DNA of 64,000 bases from Frigoribacterium sp. Leaf8 (GCF_001421165.1 NZ_LMKB01000005.1:341580-405579), one strand, 5' to 3'. Shown: positions 8,443-17,616, numbered from the stretch's first letter. Translations and numbers: made by a program. The notes: a model not told the origin generated them from the sequence alone.

Positions 8443-9912
8443 ATGACCTGGCGCAAGCTCCTCAAGGCGTTCCCCACCGTGATCCTGGTGGTCGACATCC
8501 TCATCAGGATCGTGTCGGTGGCGGTCGTGCCGCGCAACCGGCGACCGAGTTCGGCCATGGCGTGGCTGCTGGCGATCTTCGTCGCCCCCATCCCGGGCAG
8601 CGTCCTCTACGGTCTCCTGGGCAGCACCAAGCTGCCGAAGGACCGGCGGGACAAACAGCGCGAGATCAACTCGCTCATCCTCGAGAACACGCAGGGTCTC
8701 GACAACCGCGTGCCGACCGACACCCAGCCGCCGTGGTTCGGGACGGTGGTCCAGCTGAACCGCACGCTCGGTGCCATGCCCCTCATCCCGGGCAACACGA
8801 CGCGGCTGCTGCCGGACTACGCCGGATCGATCGCGGCCATGACCGAGGCCGTCGACGCGGCCGAACGATACGTGCACGTCGAGTTCTACATCTTCACGCG
8901 CGACGAGTCGACCTTCCTCTTCTTCGACGCGCTGAAGCGTGCCCACGACCGTGGCGTCAAGGTGCGGGTGCTCTACGACCACTGGGCCACGATCCGCAAC
9001 CCCCAGGGCCGGGTGACGCGCACCTGGCTCCGCGATTCCGGCATCCGTTTCGAAGAGATGCTGCCGTTCCACCCCACGAAGGGCATGTGGCGCCGACCCG
9101 ACCTGCGCAACCACCGCAAGATCGTCGTCGTCGACGGCGACGTGGCGTTCACCGGCTCGCAGAACATGACCGACCCCAGCTACAACAAGCGCGGCAACAT
9201 CCGACGCGGCCTGCAGTGGAAGGACCTCATGGTGCGGCTCGACGGTCCCGCCGCCATCGGCCTCAACGCACTCTTCATCACCGACTGGTACAGCGAGACG
9301 GACGAGTTGCCGACGGACGCCGGGGCCGAGCCGCCCGTCGAACGACGCGGGGGCGACGACGCCTACGAGTGCCAGGTCGTGCCGAGCGGACCCGGGTTCG
9401 ACGGGGAGAACAACCTCCGGTTGTTCAACGCCCTGGTCTACGGCGCGCAGGAACGCCTCATCATCGCGAGCCCCTACTTCGTGCCCGACGAGTCGATGCT
9501 CTACGCCATCACCACCGCGGCGGAGCGCGGGGTGGACGTGCAACTCTTCGCCTGCGAGGTCGCCGACCAGTTCCTCGTCTACCACGCGCAACGCTCGTAC
9601 TACGAGACGCTGCTGCGGGCGGGGGTGCGGATCTTCCTCTACGAGAAGCCGATCGTCCTGCACTCGAAGCACTTCACGGTGGACGACGACGTGGCGGTGA
9701 TCGGCTCGAGCAACATGGACATGCGGTCGTTCAGCCTCAACTTCGAGGTGTCGCTCATGGTGCGCGGAGCGGGCTTCGTCGACCAGGTCCGCGAGGTCGA
9801 GGCGGACTACCGCGCGAAGTCGCACGAGATCACCCTGGCGAGCTGGCTGACGAGGCCCGCTCCCCTGCAGGTGCTCGACAACGTCGCGCGCCTCACGGCG
9901 GCGGTGCAGTAG
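8443..9912 (+). CDS. cls: Cardiolipin synthase (phospholipase D family)
   Basis: 489 aa membrane enzyme joining phosphatidyl groups into cardiolipin. Two N-terminal membrane helices (VILVVDILIRIVSVAVV; MAWLLAIFVAPIPGSVLYGLL) precede two PLD domains. Both HKD motifs are complete: H224-x-K226-x4-D231 (NHRKIVVVDGD) and H407-x-K409-x4-D414 (LHSKHFTVDDD), each followed by GS-NM. Length fits bacterial Cls. No Shine-Dalgarno is present; the start looks leaderless with GATGAT 6 nt upstream. It is followed by the DinB-like gene on the same strand 77 nt later. Confidence 0.95.
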   Translation: MTWRKLLKAFPTVILVVDILIRIVSVAVVPRNRRPSSAMAWLLAIFVAPIPGSVLYGLLGSTKLPKDRRDKQREINSLILENTQGLDNRVPTDTQPPWFGTVVQLNRTLGAMPLIPGNTTRLLPDYAGSIAAMTEAVDAAERYVHVEFYIFTRDESTFLFFDALKRAHDRGVKVRVLYDHWATIRNPQGRVTRTWLRDSGIRFEEMLPFHPTKGMWRRPDLRNHRKIVVVDGDVAFTGSQNMTDPSYNKRGNIRRGLQWKDLMVRLDGPAAIGLNALFITDWYSETDELPTDAGAEPPVERRGGDDAYECQVVPSGPGFDGENNLRLFNALVYGAQERLIIASPYFVPDESMLYAITTAAERGVDVQLFACEVADQFLVYHAQRSYYETLLRAGVRIFLYEKPIVLHSKHFTVDDDVAVIGSSNMDMRSFSLNFEVSLMVRGAGFVDQVREVEADYRAKSHEITLASWLTRPAPLQVLDNVARLTAAVQ

Positions 9913-9989
9913 GTCCGCCGTCTCCGGGCGGCCCGGCCAGGGGTGGTCGGCCGGTGGACGGTCGACGCCCTGAGGGGCAGAGTGTCGGC

Positions 9990-10568
9990 ATGGACCAGAA
10001 GGAACACCTCAGCCGGTACCTGACCCGTTCGCGCGACGACCTGGTGCGCAAGCTCGACGGACTGTCGGAGTACGACGTCCGTCGCCCGCTGGTGCCGAGC
10101 GGCACCAACCTGCTCGGGCTGGTCAAGCACGTCGCCACCGTGCAGCTCGGCTACCTCGGCGACGTCTTCGGGCGACCGAGCGGCATCGAGACGCCGTGGT
10201 TGACCGACGAGAGCGAACCCGAGGCCGACCTGTGGGCGACACCGGACGAGAGCCGCGGCTTCGTCGTCGACCTCCTGCAGCGGTCGAACGCCCACGCCGA
10301 CGAGACCGTCCGGGCGTTGCTGCTCGACGCGCCCGGTGACGTCTCTTGGTGGGGACCCGACCGCCGTGCCGTCACGCTGCACCAGATCCTCGTGCACCTG
10401 ACCGTCGAGACCGCCCGGCACGCCGGCCACGCCGACGTCGTCCGCGAGTTGATCGACGGCGGCCTCGGCAACGGCCCCGCCGACCCGAACGTGCCGGACC
10501 GCGATGCCGACGGATGGCGACGACACCACGACCGCGTCGAGGCCGCCGCCCGCGCCGCAGGTCACTGA
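9990..10568 (+). CDS. DinB-family (DUF664-like) metalloprotein
   Basis: 192 aa, four-helix-bundle DinB/YfiT-like family. Three His able to form the metal site are visible: LVKHVATVQ (about residue 49), and HQILVHLTVETARHAGHADVV (about 130-150). DinB-superfamily proteins include thiol-dependent S-transferases; in mycothiol-making actinobacteria some use mycothiol, but nothing here fixes the substrate. The ATG at 9990 has GAGGGG upstream. A copy of the palindromic repeat family (10619-10704) lies just after it, between this gene and the convergent Nramp-like gene. Confidence 0.85.
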   Translation: MDQKEHLSRYLTRSRDDLVRKLDGLSEYDVRRPLVPSGTNLLGLVKHVATVQLGYLGDVFGRPSGIETPWLTDESEPEADLWATPDESRGFVVDLLQRSNAHADETVRALLLDAPGDVSWWGPDRRAVTLHQILVHLTVETARHAGHADVVRELIDGGLGNGPADPNVPDRDADGWRRHHDRVEAAARAAGH

Positions 10569-10618
10569 GCGCCCCGCGCCACCGTCCGCCACGGGCCCGC
10601 GTGCGCCTGACCCGTGAC

Positions 10619-10704
10619 GTCGGCAATTCCTGCCTCCCGGCGCGAGACCGGCCTGACCGCCCCGCGGGCGGCCCGTACCGCCGCAGGGACCAGGAGTTGC
10701 CGAC
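10619..10704. repeat. Palindromic element, copy 1 (86 bp)
   Basis: Begins GTCGGCAATTCCTGCC and ends with CAGGAGTTGCCGAC. It sits between the convergent dinB-like and Nramp-like genes, where it might also act as a terminator. Inner sequence is GC-rich and diverged from the other copies; the length matches copies 4 and 5 exactly. Confidence 0.8.
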
Positions 10705-10711
10705 GCGCGGG

Positions 10712-11998
10712 TCAGGCGAACAGCTTGCCGACCTCGGTCACGAGCTGCTGCGCACCCAGCACGACGAAGAGCACGGCGCAGATCCCCATGAGCGAGTTGC
10801 TCACCCACCGGCTGCGCCACTCGGCCGGCGTGCGTGACGAGTTCAGCAGCCAGAGCAGGGTGATCGCCAGGAACGGCATGAAGAGCGCCCCGAGCACGCC
10901 GTAGAGCACGATCAAGCCGATCGGCCGGTCCAGGAAGAGGATCGCCATCGGAGGAACCGTGAGCCAGACGACGAAGACCCGGTAGTAGAGGCCGCCGATG
11001 CGGCGTCGGGGGTCGTCCGCGTCGAGACCGCGAAGGGTCCCCACGAAGTCGGCGAACATGAGCGACACGCCGTTCCACACGCCGAGGATCGACGAGAACG
11101 AGGTCGCGAAGAACCCGATCAGGAAGAACCAGGTCATGAAGGTGCCGTAGCGCTCGCCGAGGACGGCCGCGAGCTGGACCAGCCCCCCTTCTCCGTCGGC
11201 CAACGCGATGCCGCCGGAGTACAGGAGCTCGGCCCCGACCACGAGCATCGCGAGGACGAAGACGCCGCTCACGACGTAGGCGACGCCGTTGTCGAGTCGC
11301 ATGACCTTCATCCAGCCCGGACTGTGCCAGCCCTTCTCGCGCAACCAGTAGCCGTAGGCGGCGAGCGTGATGGTGCCGCCGACCCCGCCGGTGACGCTGA
11401 GCGCGACGACCAGCCCGTTCTCGGGGATGGTCGGCACGAGACCGGCCGCGAGTTCGCCGAGGTTCGGCAAGGTGACGATCGCCGAGCCGACCACCGTGAC
11501 GAACATGAGGCCGACGAAGAAGGCGATGACCTTCTCGAAGAACGAGTACTTGCCGAACCACACCATGACGCCGCCGAGCACGCCGGCGCCGATCGCGAAC
11601 ACCTTGAGGTCGACCCCCGGGAAGAGCGCCTGCAACGGCAGCGCGGTCGAGCTCATCGCGGCGGCCCCGTAGACGAAGCCCCAGACGACGACGTAGACGC
11701 CGAAGTACACGCTCGTCCAGCGCCCGAGCGATCGCCACCCCTCGAAGATCGACCGCCCCGTGGCCAGCGACCATCGCCCGGCGCCCTCGACGAGGGCGAT
11801 CTTGACGACGACGCCCACGACCACGGTCCAGGCGAGGGCGTAGCCGAAGCGGGAGCCCGCGACGAGGGTGGCGACGAGGTCTCCCGCCCCGATGCCGGTG
11901 GCCGCGACCACCAGCCCGGGGCCGATGACGCGCCATCTCTTCGTCGAGACGGGGGTCGTGAGGTCGGGTGTCCGGAGGGCGTCGTCGTCGGCAGCCAT
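10712..11998 (-). CDS. Nramp-like divalent metal transporter with non-canonical ion site
   Basis: 428 aa, about 11 membrane helices, Nramp (SLC11) fold. The first helix begins GPGLVVAATGIGAGDL: the usual DPGN metal-binding motif is replaced by GAGD. In the region of helix 6 the usual MPHN-type motif is absent (SVTGGVGGTITLAAYGYW). Such changes mark Nramp-related clades with altered substrate, for example the magnesium-transporting branch, but the true ion here cannot be told. The ATG at 11998 has no strong ribosome site. It is transcribed away from the AAA-VWA pair and faces dinB-like across a palindromic repeat. Confidence 0.85.
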   Translation of the reverse strand: MAADDDALRTPDLTTPVSTKRWRVIGPGLVVAATGIGAGDLVATLVAGSRFGYALAWTVVVGVVVKIALVEGAGRWSLATGRSIFEGWRSLGRWTSVYFGVYVVVWGFVYGAAAMSSTALPLQALFPGVDLKVFAIGAGVLGGVMVWFGKYSFFEKVIAFFVGLMFVTVVGSAIVTLPNLGELAAGLVPTIPENGLVVALSVTGGVGGTITLAAYGYWLREKGWHSPGWMKVMRLDNGVAYVVSGVFVLAMLVVGAELLYSGGIALADGEGGLVQLAAVLGERYGTFMTWFFLIGFFATSFSSILGVWNGVSLMFADFVGTLRGLDADDPRRRIGGLYYRVFVVWLTVPPMAILFLDRPIGLIVLYGVLGALFMPFLAITLLWLLNSSRTPAEWRSRWVSNSLMGICAVLFVVLGAQQLVTEVGKLFA

Positions 11999-12133
11999 GT
12001 CGGCCAGTCAACCGGCTCCGACGAGAGGCGACCACCGACGCGCGACGGATGTCGTCGAATCGTGACGTCTCGGCAAGCTCGCAGGAGGCGCCCCTCGCCA
12101 GGTCCGGGTCGGGAGCGTAGCGTCACCGGGGTG

Positions 12134-13519
12134 ATGCCTCCCTCCGCGAGAACCGTCGGCGAACTCAGGCGCTCGGGGCACGTCCCCAAGCCCCTCCGCA
12201 CCGAGATCCGAGACAACCTGCTCGACGCCCTGCGCGAGGGACGTGATCCCTGGCCAGGACTCCACGGCTTCCGGTCCACGGTCATCCCGCAGCTGGAACG
12301 GGCCTTGATCGCGGGCCACGACATCGTCCTGCTGGGAGAGCGCGGTCAGGGCAAGACCCGCCTGCTCAGGACGCTCGCCGGTCTGCTCGACGAGTGGTCC
12401 CCCGTGATCGAGGGGTCCGAGCTGGGCGAGCACCCGTTCGAGCCGATCACGAGCGAGAGCCGCCGTCGCGCCGCCGAGCTCGGCGACGACCTGCCCGTCG
12501 CCTGGCGGGGACGCGACGAGCGCTACGTCGAGAAGCTGGCGACGCCCGACACGAGCGTCGCCGACCTGATCGGCGACGTCGATCCGATGCGGGTGGCCGA
12601 GGGACGCAGCCTCGGCGATCCCGAGACGATTCACTTCGGGCTCATCCCCCGGGGCCACCGCGGCATCGTCGCGGTCAACGAGTTGCCCGACCTCGCCGAG
12701 CGCATCCAGGTGGCGATGCTCAACGTGATGGAGGAGCGCGACATCCAGATCCGCGGTTACGTCCTCCGCCTCCCGCTCGACGTGCTCGTCGTGGCCAGCG
12801 CCAACCCCGAGGACTACACCAACCGCGGGAGGATCATCACGCCCCTCAAGGACCGCTTCGGTGCCGAGATCCGGACGCACTACCCGGCCGAGCTCGCCGA
12901 CGAGGTCGCGGTCGTCCGTCAGGAGGCCGACCTCGTCGCCGAGGTGCCGGACCACCTCGTCGAGATCCTGGCGCGCTTCACGCGCGCGCTCCGCGAGTCC
13001 CCCTCGGTGGACCAGCGCAGCGGCGTCAGCGCCCGCTTCGCGATCGCCGGAGCCGAGACCATCGCGGCCGCCGCCCTGCACCGCGCGACCCGACAGGGCG
13101 AGGACGAGGCCGTGGCACGACCGATCGACCTCGAGACGGCCGTCGACGTGCTCGGCGGCAAGATCGAGTTCGAGTCCGGAGAAGAGGACCGTGCCGAGGA
13201 GGTCCTCGAGCACCTGCTGCGGACGTCCACCGCCGAGACCGTCCGTGCCCACTTCCGCGGGCTCGACTTCGACGGGCTCGTCGACGCCCTCGAGTCGGGT
13301 GTCATGGTGACCACCGGTGAGCAGGTCACCGCCCGGGAGTTCCTGGCCGGTCTGCCCTCGCTCGGCGAGGACGACCTCTACGACCGCGTCGCCGAACGGC
13401 TCGGCGCGACGACCGACGGCGGTCGGGCCGGCGCCGTCGAGTTGGCGCTCGAGGGCCTCTTCCTGGCCCGACGCGTGAGCAAGGAGAGCGGCGACGGTGA
13501 AGCGGCCTACGGGTTCTGA
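12134..13519 (+). CDS. MoxR/ChlI-type AAA+ ATPase
   Basis: 461 aa. Walker A is G68-E-R-G-Q-G-K-T75; the hydrophobic GIVAVNELPDLAERIQ acts as Walker B region; VLVVASANPEDYTNRGRIITPLKDRFG holds sensor 1 and the arginine-rich loop, as in Mg-chelatase subunit I and MoxR proteins. Such ATPases work with a VWA-domain partner, and that partner follows 8 nt downstream, so the two form a chaperone-like complex. ATG at 12134 is taken because GGGG lies before it; GTG at 12131 is possible, being 7 nt after a TAGCGT box. Target metalloprotein or complex unknown. Confidence 0.9.
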   Translation: MPPSARTVGELRRSGHVPKPLRTEIRDNLLDALREGRDPWPGLHGFRSTVIPQLERALIAGHDIVLLGERGQGKTRLLRTLAGLLDEWSPVIEGSELGEHPFEPITSESRRRAAELGDDLPVAWRGRDERYVEKLATPDTSVADLIGDVDPMRVAEGRSLGDPETIHFGLIPRGHRGIVAVNELPDLAERIQVAMLNVMEERDIQIRGYVLRLPLDVLVVASANPEDYTNRGRIITPLKDRFGAEIRTHYPAELADEVAVVRQEADLVAEVPDHLVEILARFTRALRESPSVDQRSGVSARFAIAGAETIAAAALHRATRQGEDEAVARPIDLETAVDVLGGKIEFESGEEDRAEEVLEHLLRTSTAETVRAHFRGLDFDGLVDALESGVMVTTGEQVTAREFLAGLPSLGEDDLYDRVAERLGATTDGGRAGAVELALEGLFLARRVSKESGDGEAAYGF

Positions 13520-13527
13520 GGTGCGAC

Positions 13528-15525
13528 GTGGCTAGGGCGAACCGTCGCCTGCACCGGGCCGCGCGCTACCAGAGGTACGCCGACGGGCCCGACCCGCTCG
13601 CGCCTCCTGCCGATCTCTCCGAAGCACTCGACGCCGTCGGACGGGACGTCATGGCGGGCACGAGCGCCGAGGCGGCGCTCCGTGAGTTCCTCCGGCGCGG
13701 TGGTCGCGACCAGACCGGTCTCGACGACCTCGCCCGCCGGGTCGCGGAACGTCGGCGGGCCCTGACCCGCGACCACCACCTCGACGGCACGCTCCACGAG
13801 GTCCGTGAGCTCCTCGACCGGGCCCTACGGGCCGAGCGCGCCCAGCTCGCCCGGGACGTCGACCTCGACGACGGCGACCGCGCGCTCGCCGAGCTCCAGC
13901 TCGACAGCCTTCCGCCGTCCCCCGCCGGCGCCGTCGCCGAGCTGTCGGAGTACCGGTGGCAGAGCCGGGAGGCCCGGGACGCCTACGACGAGATCAAGGA
14001 CCTGCTCGGTCGCGAGATGCTCGACCAGCGCTTCGCGGGGATGAAGACCGCCCTCGAGAACGCCTCGGACGCCGACCGCGAGGGCGTGGCCGAGATGCTG
14101 CGCGACCTCGACGACCTGCTCGACGCCCACGCCCGTGGTGACGACACTCCCGAGCAATTCGACGACTTCATGGCGAAGCACGGGGCGTCGTTCCCCGAGC
14201 AGCCGGGCGACGTCGACGCGTTGATCGACGCCCTGGCCGCTCGTGCGGCCGCCGCCCAGCGCCTCCGCAACTCGATGACGGCCGAGCAACGGGCCGAGCT
14301 GGACGCCCTGGCCCAGCAGGCCTTCGGCTCCCCCGACCTGATGCAGTCCCTCGAACGGCTCGACGGCACCCTGCGTGCGCTCCGACCAGGGCAGGACTGG
14401 AGCGGCTCCGAGGGCATGGACGGCGAACAGGGCCTCGGGCTCGGCGACGGCACGGGGGTCTTCCAGGACCTCGCCGACCTCGACGCGCTCGCCGAGCAGC
14501 TGGCCCAGCAGTCGAGCGGCTCGTCGCTCGACGACGTCGACCTCGACGCCCTGCGCCGCCAACTGGGCGAGCAGGCCGCCGTCGACGCCGCGGCCCTGCG
14601 GCGGCTCGAGAAGGCCCTCCGCGACTCGGGTGCCCTCCGCCGCCGGGCCGACGGCACGCTGGCCCTGACGCCCCGGGCCATGAGGCAGCTCGGCAAGGAC
14701 CTGCTGCGCGACGTCGCGGCGAAGATGTCGGGACGAGCGGGGAGGCGCGAGTTGCGGTCCGCGGGAGGCCTCGGCGACCGCTCCGGCGCGAGTCGTGAAT
14801 GGGCCTTCGGCGACACCGAGCCGTGGGACGTCACCCGGACGATCACGAACGCGGTCACGCGGACCGCCGCCGGGGGCGGCCGGACCGGCGGCGGGGTGCG
14901 GATCGAGATCGGCGACGTCGAGGTGCACGAGACCGACGCCCGGACGCAGGCCTGCGTCGCCCTGCTCGTCGACACGTCGTTCTCGATGGCGATGGAGGAC
15001 CGCTGGGTGCCGATGAAGCGCACGGCCCTCGCCCTGCACACCCTGATCACGTCGCGCTTCCGCGGCGACGACCTGCAGCTCATCGGGTTCGGCCGGCACG
15101 CCGAGGTCATGCCGATCGAGCAGCTCGTCGCCCTCGACGCGAAGTGGGACAAGGGTACGAACCTCCACCACGCCCTTCTGCTGGCGAATCGGCACTTCCG
15201 CAAGCACCCGACCGCGCAACCCGTCCTGTTGATCGTCACCGACGGCGAGCCGACCTCCCACCTCGAGCCTGGCGGTGAGGTCTTCTTCGACTACCCGCCG
15301 CACCCCGTGACGATCCTGCGGGCCGTGGAGCAACTGGACGTGGCCCGCCGCCTCGGCGCGCACACGACGTTCTTCCGGCTCGGCGACGACCCGGGGCTCG
15401 CCCGCTTCGTCGACGGGATGGCGCGGCGGGTCGACGGCACGGTGACCGCCCCCGACCTGGACGACCTCGGGGCGGCCGTCGTCGGGTCGTACGTCAGAAC
15501 ACGGGCCACGGAACCGCCGGCATAG
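13528..15525 (+). CDS. VWA-domain partner of the MoxR-type ATPase (CoxE-like)
   Basis: 665 aa. Residues 1 to about 470 are helical and charged, with no known fold seen; the C-terminal VWA domain holds a full MIDAS: D482-T-S-F-S (LLVDTSFSMA), the Thr of WDKGTNLHHAL and the Asp of VTDGEPTS. It starts at a GTG preceded by GAGG, 8 nt after the ATPase stop, so cotranslation is likely. Its 3' end overlaps the convergent SCO1664-family gene by 32 bp. The pair resembles the chlorophyll-independent MoxR-VWA systems used for protein assembly or envelope stress; target not evident. Confidence 0.88.
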   Translation: MARANRRLHRAARYQRYADGPDPLAPPADLSEALDAVGRDVMAGTSAEAALREFLRRGGRDQTGLDDLARRVAERRRALTRDHHLDGTLHEVRELLDRALRAERAQLARDVDLDDGDRALAELQLDSLPPSPAGAVAELSEYRWQSREARDAYDEIKDLLGREMLDQRFAGMKTALENASDADREGVAEMLRDLDDLLDAHARGDDTPEQFDDFMAKHGASFPEQPGDVDALIDALAARAAAAQRLRNSMTAEQRAELDALAQQAFGSPDLMQSLERLDGTLRALRPGQDWSGSEGMDGEQGLGLGDGTGVFQDLADLDALAEQLAQQSSGSSLDDVDLDALRRQLGEQAAVDAAALRRLEKALRDSGALRRRADGTLALTPRAMRQLGKDLLRDVAAKMSGRAGRRELRSAGGLGDRSGASREWAFGDTEPWDVTRTITNAVTRTAAGGGRTGGGVRIEIGDVEVHETDARTQACVALLVDTSFSMAMEDRWVPMKRTALALHTLITSRFRGDDLQLIGFGRHAEVMPIEQLVALDAKWDKGTNLHHALLLANRHFRKHPTAQPVLLIVTDGEPTSHLEPGGEVFFDYPPHPVTILRAVEQLDVARRLGAHTTFFRLGDDPGLARFVDGMARRVDGTVTAPDLDDLGAAVVGSYVRTRATEPPA

Positions 15526-16297
15526 GACCGTGCGGCTCGGGGAAGACGGGCGACGCGAGGAGGCGCGCACAGCGGTCGTCGAGCGCCTCGAGTTCGTCCG
15601 ACGTCACGAGCGGCGCGAGGGCCGTCCCCAGGCCACCGGACAGACCGGCCCGGACGCGCTCGACCCCGGCGAGTTCGTCGATGGTGAGCGGATCGCCGAT
15701 CCAGCCCCAGAGCACCGTGCGCAGCTTGTGCTCGGCGTGGAACGTGAGGCCGTGGTCGACGCCGTGCCGCCGACCGTCGGGCAGCGCGAGCACGTGGGCG
15801 CCCTTGCGGTCGGCGTTGTTGACCACGACGTCGAACACGGCCATGCGTCGGAGGGCATCGGTGTCCTCGTGGATCAGGGCGACCGGCCCGTCGTCGCCCT
15901 CGCCCTCCAGCACGAGGCGCCACCCGTCGTCGGGCAGGTCGTCGACCGGGACGAGGTCGACGGCGTCCTGCTCCGGGTCGACGTCCTGCCAGAGCTGGAC
16001 CATGCCCTCGCCGAGCGGGCCGTCGCGCAGCCAGGTGCGCGGGACGACGTCCCAACCCAGGGCCTCGGAGACGAGGTAGGCCGCGACCTCACGATCGGCG
16101 AGGCGACCGTCGGGAAAGTCCCAGAGCGGCCGTTCGCCGACGACGGGCTTGTAGATGACCGACACGTCGCCGAGGCGGGCCAGGAACGACGCGTTCGACG
16201 CCGTGCGGATGCGACCGGTGAGCTCGAGGTCGACGTCGTCCGGCGGAACGGTGGCGGACGCCTCGGGGGGAGCGTCCTCGGCCGACGCCGAGGACAT
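15494..16297 (-). CDS. SCO1664-family protein (PI3/4-kinase-like fold)
   Basis: 267 aa. Kinase-like landmarks are present: VIYKPVVGERPLWDFP (ATP-binding Lys), DVVVNNADRKGAHVL (catalytic-loop type N-N-x-D-R-K) and GVDHGLTFH (metal-binding DHG). The family is conserved in actinobacteria next to DUF3090 and MSMEG_4193-type phosphatase genes, often near mycothiol ligase mshC; mshC itself is not in this window. ATG at 16297 overlaps the DUF3090 stop by one base (TGATG), so the two are coupled. The 3' end overlaps the VWA gene by 32 bp in opposite direction. Substrate unknown. Confidence 0.9.
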   Translation of the reverse strand: MSSASAEDAPPEASATVPPDDVDLELTGRIRTASNASFLARLGDVSVIYKPVVGERPLWDFPDGRLADREVAAYLVSEALGWDVVPRTWLRDGPLGEGMVQLWQDVDPEQDAVDLVPVDDLPDDGWRLVLEGEGDDGPVALIHEDTDALRRMAVFDVVVNNADRKGAHVLALPDGRRHGVDHGLTFHAEHKLRTVLWGWIGDPLTIDELAGVERVRAGLSGGLGTALAPLVTSDELEALDDRCARLLASPVFPEPHGPMPAVPWPVF

Positions 16298-16848
16298 CAG
16301 AGGTCGCCGGACAGGACGCAGACGTGGCCCTCGGGGTCGATCGGCTGCCCACAGAAGGGGCAGAGCGGTCGACCGGCCCCGACGATCTCGAGGGTCCGAG
16401 CCGCGAACGCCCTCGCCGTGCCGACGGGGATGCGGACGACCAGGACCTCGTCCGGCTCGAGCTCGGCCTCGTCGACGTCGGCGTCGTCCGCCACCTCGAC
16501 CAGCGGGAACGCCTCGATGACGACCTGGGCGGTGGACGGGTCCCAGCCGAGGCTGAGCGCCCCGGCCCGGAACTCGGGCTCGACGGGCTGGTCGAGGGGC
16601 TCGTTGTCGACGAGCTCGACCGGGATGCCGGTGGGCACGCTGACCGGGTTGCCGTCGGCGGCCATCACCTGGTCGAGGATCTCGTCGATCTTCTCGGCGA
16701 GGGCGGCCGACTGCATCTTCTCGAGGCCGACGCTCGTGACCCGCGACCCGTCACGGGCCTGGAGGTAGAACGCGCGGGAGCCGGGACGGCCGATGGTCCC
16801 GACGACGACCCGATCCGGCCAGTCGAAGGTGTGGACGATGGAGGGCAT
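16297..16848 (-). CDS. DUF3090 family protein
   Basis: 183 aa, opening with the family hallmark FDWPDRVVVGTIGRPGSRAFYLQA. The C-terminus carries CPFCGQPIDPEGHVC, a probable zinc-binding knuckle. Function is unknown; always linked with the neighbouring SCO1664-type and phosphomutase-like genes in actinobacteria. Start ATG has TAGACT exactly 6 nt upstream, so it can be transcribed leaderless on its own as well as within the operon. The stop overlaps the next start by one base. Confidence 0.93.
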   Translation of the reverse strand: MPSIVHTFDWPDRVVVGTIGRPGSRAFYLQARDGSRVTSVGLEKMQSAALAEKIDEILDQVMAADGNPVSVPTGIPVELVDNEPLDQPVEPEFRAGALSLGWDPSTAQVVIEAFPLVEVADDADVDEAELEPDEVLVVRIPVGTARAFAARTLEIVGAGRPLCPFCGQPIDPEGHVCVLSGDL

Positions 16849-16854
16849 GCCGCG

Positions 16855-16860
16855 AGTCTA
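16855..16860 (-). promoter_or_regulatory. -10 TAGACT of the DUF3090 gene, 6 nt from ATG
   Basis: TAGACT with exact 6-nt spacing to the start codon at 16848. Confidence 0.6.
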
Positions 16861-16881
16861 CGAGCGCCCCGCCGCCGACGC

Positions 16882-17604
16882 TCAGGTCGCGGGAGGCTCG
16901 TCGCCGACGGCGTCGCCGCCGGCCGGACCCGCGCCTCCCCCGACGGCGGCGTCGGCGGCGGGAGCCGCCTGCCGCAGCCACGAGAGGTCGCCCGAGTCCG
17001 TGTTCGTCGCGACGACGTCGGGGCGGTTCGGCCCGTAGCGCACGATCGACACCGAGGCCGGACCCACGGTGATGCGCTGGAACAGGTCGAGGTGCATGCC
17101 GTAGGCGTCGGCGAGGATGGACTTGATGATGTCACCGTGGCTGACGGCGACCCACACGGCGCCCGGACCGTGTTCGGCCTCGAACGCGGCGTCGTGCCGG
17201 CGGACCGCGGCGACCGCCCGGGACTGCATGGTCTGCAGCGACTCGCCGCCCGGGAAGACCGCGGCGGACGGCTGGTTCTGCACGACGGACCAGAGGGCCT
17301 CGCCCGCCAGGTCCTTGAGCGGCCGACCCTGCCAGTCGCCGTAGTCGCATTCCGTGATGCCCCGCTCGACGGGCGTCGCCGGCGTCCCGGTCTGACGGTC
17401 GAGGATCGCCCGGGACGTCTGACGGCAGCGTTCGAGAGGACTCGACACGACGCCGACGAGCGGCACGACGGCGAGCCGGTCGGCGGTCCGCCGCGCCTGC
17501 TCGCGTCCGACGTCGTCGAGCCGGACGCCGGCCGTCCGTCCGGCGAGCACGCCGCTCGCGTTGGCGGTGGTGCGTCCGTGTCGGACGAGGACGAGGGTGG
17601 CCAT
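16882..17604 (-). CDS. MSMEG_4193-family histidine phosphatase (phosphoglycerate-mutase-like)
   Basis: 240 aa. The phosphohistidine motif LVRHGRTTAN is at the N-terminus, with SSPLERCRQTS, the acid-containing ECDYGDWQG and the second His in AVSHGDIIKSIL, so the active site is complete. The last about 30 residues are a low-complexity Ala/Gly tail. ATG at 17604 has TAGGCT 6 nt upstream. It is the first of three consecutive minus-strand genes with DUF3090 and SCO1664; the substrate of the family is not known. Confidence 0.92.
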   Translation of the reverse strand: MATLVLVRHGRTTANASGVLAGRTAGVRLDDVGREQARRTADRLAVVPLVGVVSSPLERCRQTSRAILDRQTGTPATPVERGITECDYGDWQGRPLKDLAGEALWSVVQNQPSAAVFPGGESLQTMQSRAVAAVRRHDAAFEAEHGPGAVWVAVSHGDIIKSILADAYGMHLDLFQRITVGPASVSIVRYGPNRPDVVATNTDSGDLSWLRQAAPAADAAVGGGAGPAGGDAVGDEPPAT

Positions 17605-17610
17605 GCGTCG

Positions 17611-17616
17611 AGCCTA
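17611..17616 (-). promoter_or_regulatory. -10 TAGGCT of the MSMEG_4193-family gene, 6 nt from ATG
   Basis: TAGGCT with exact 6-nt spacing to the start codon at 17604; likely main promoter of the three-gene group. Confidence 0.6.

Noticed and set aside
6766..9825. A 1019-codon minus-strand open frame across the oxidase and cls region
   Set aside because: Antisense to the septum-domain gene and cls and out of frame with the oxidase; no family features.
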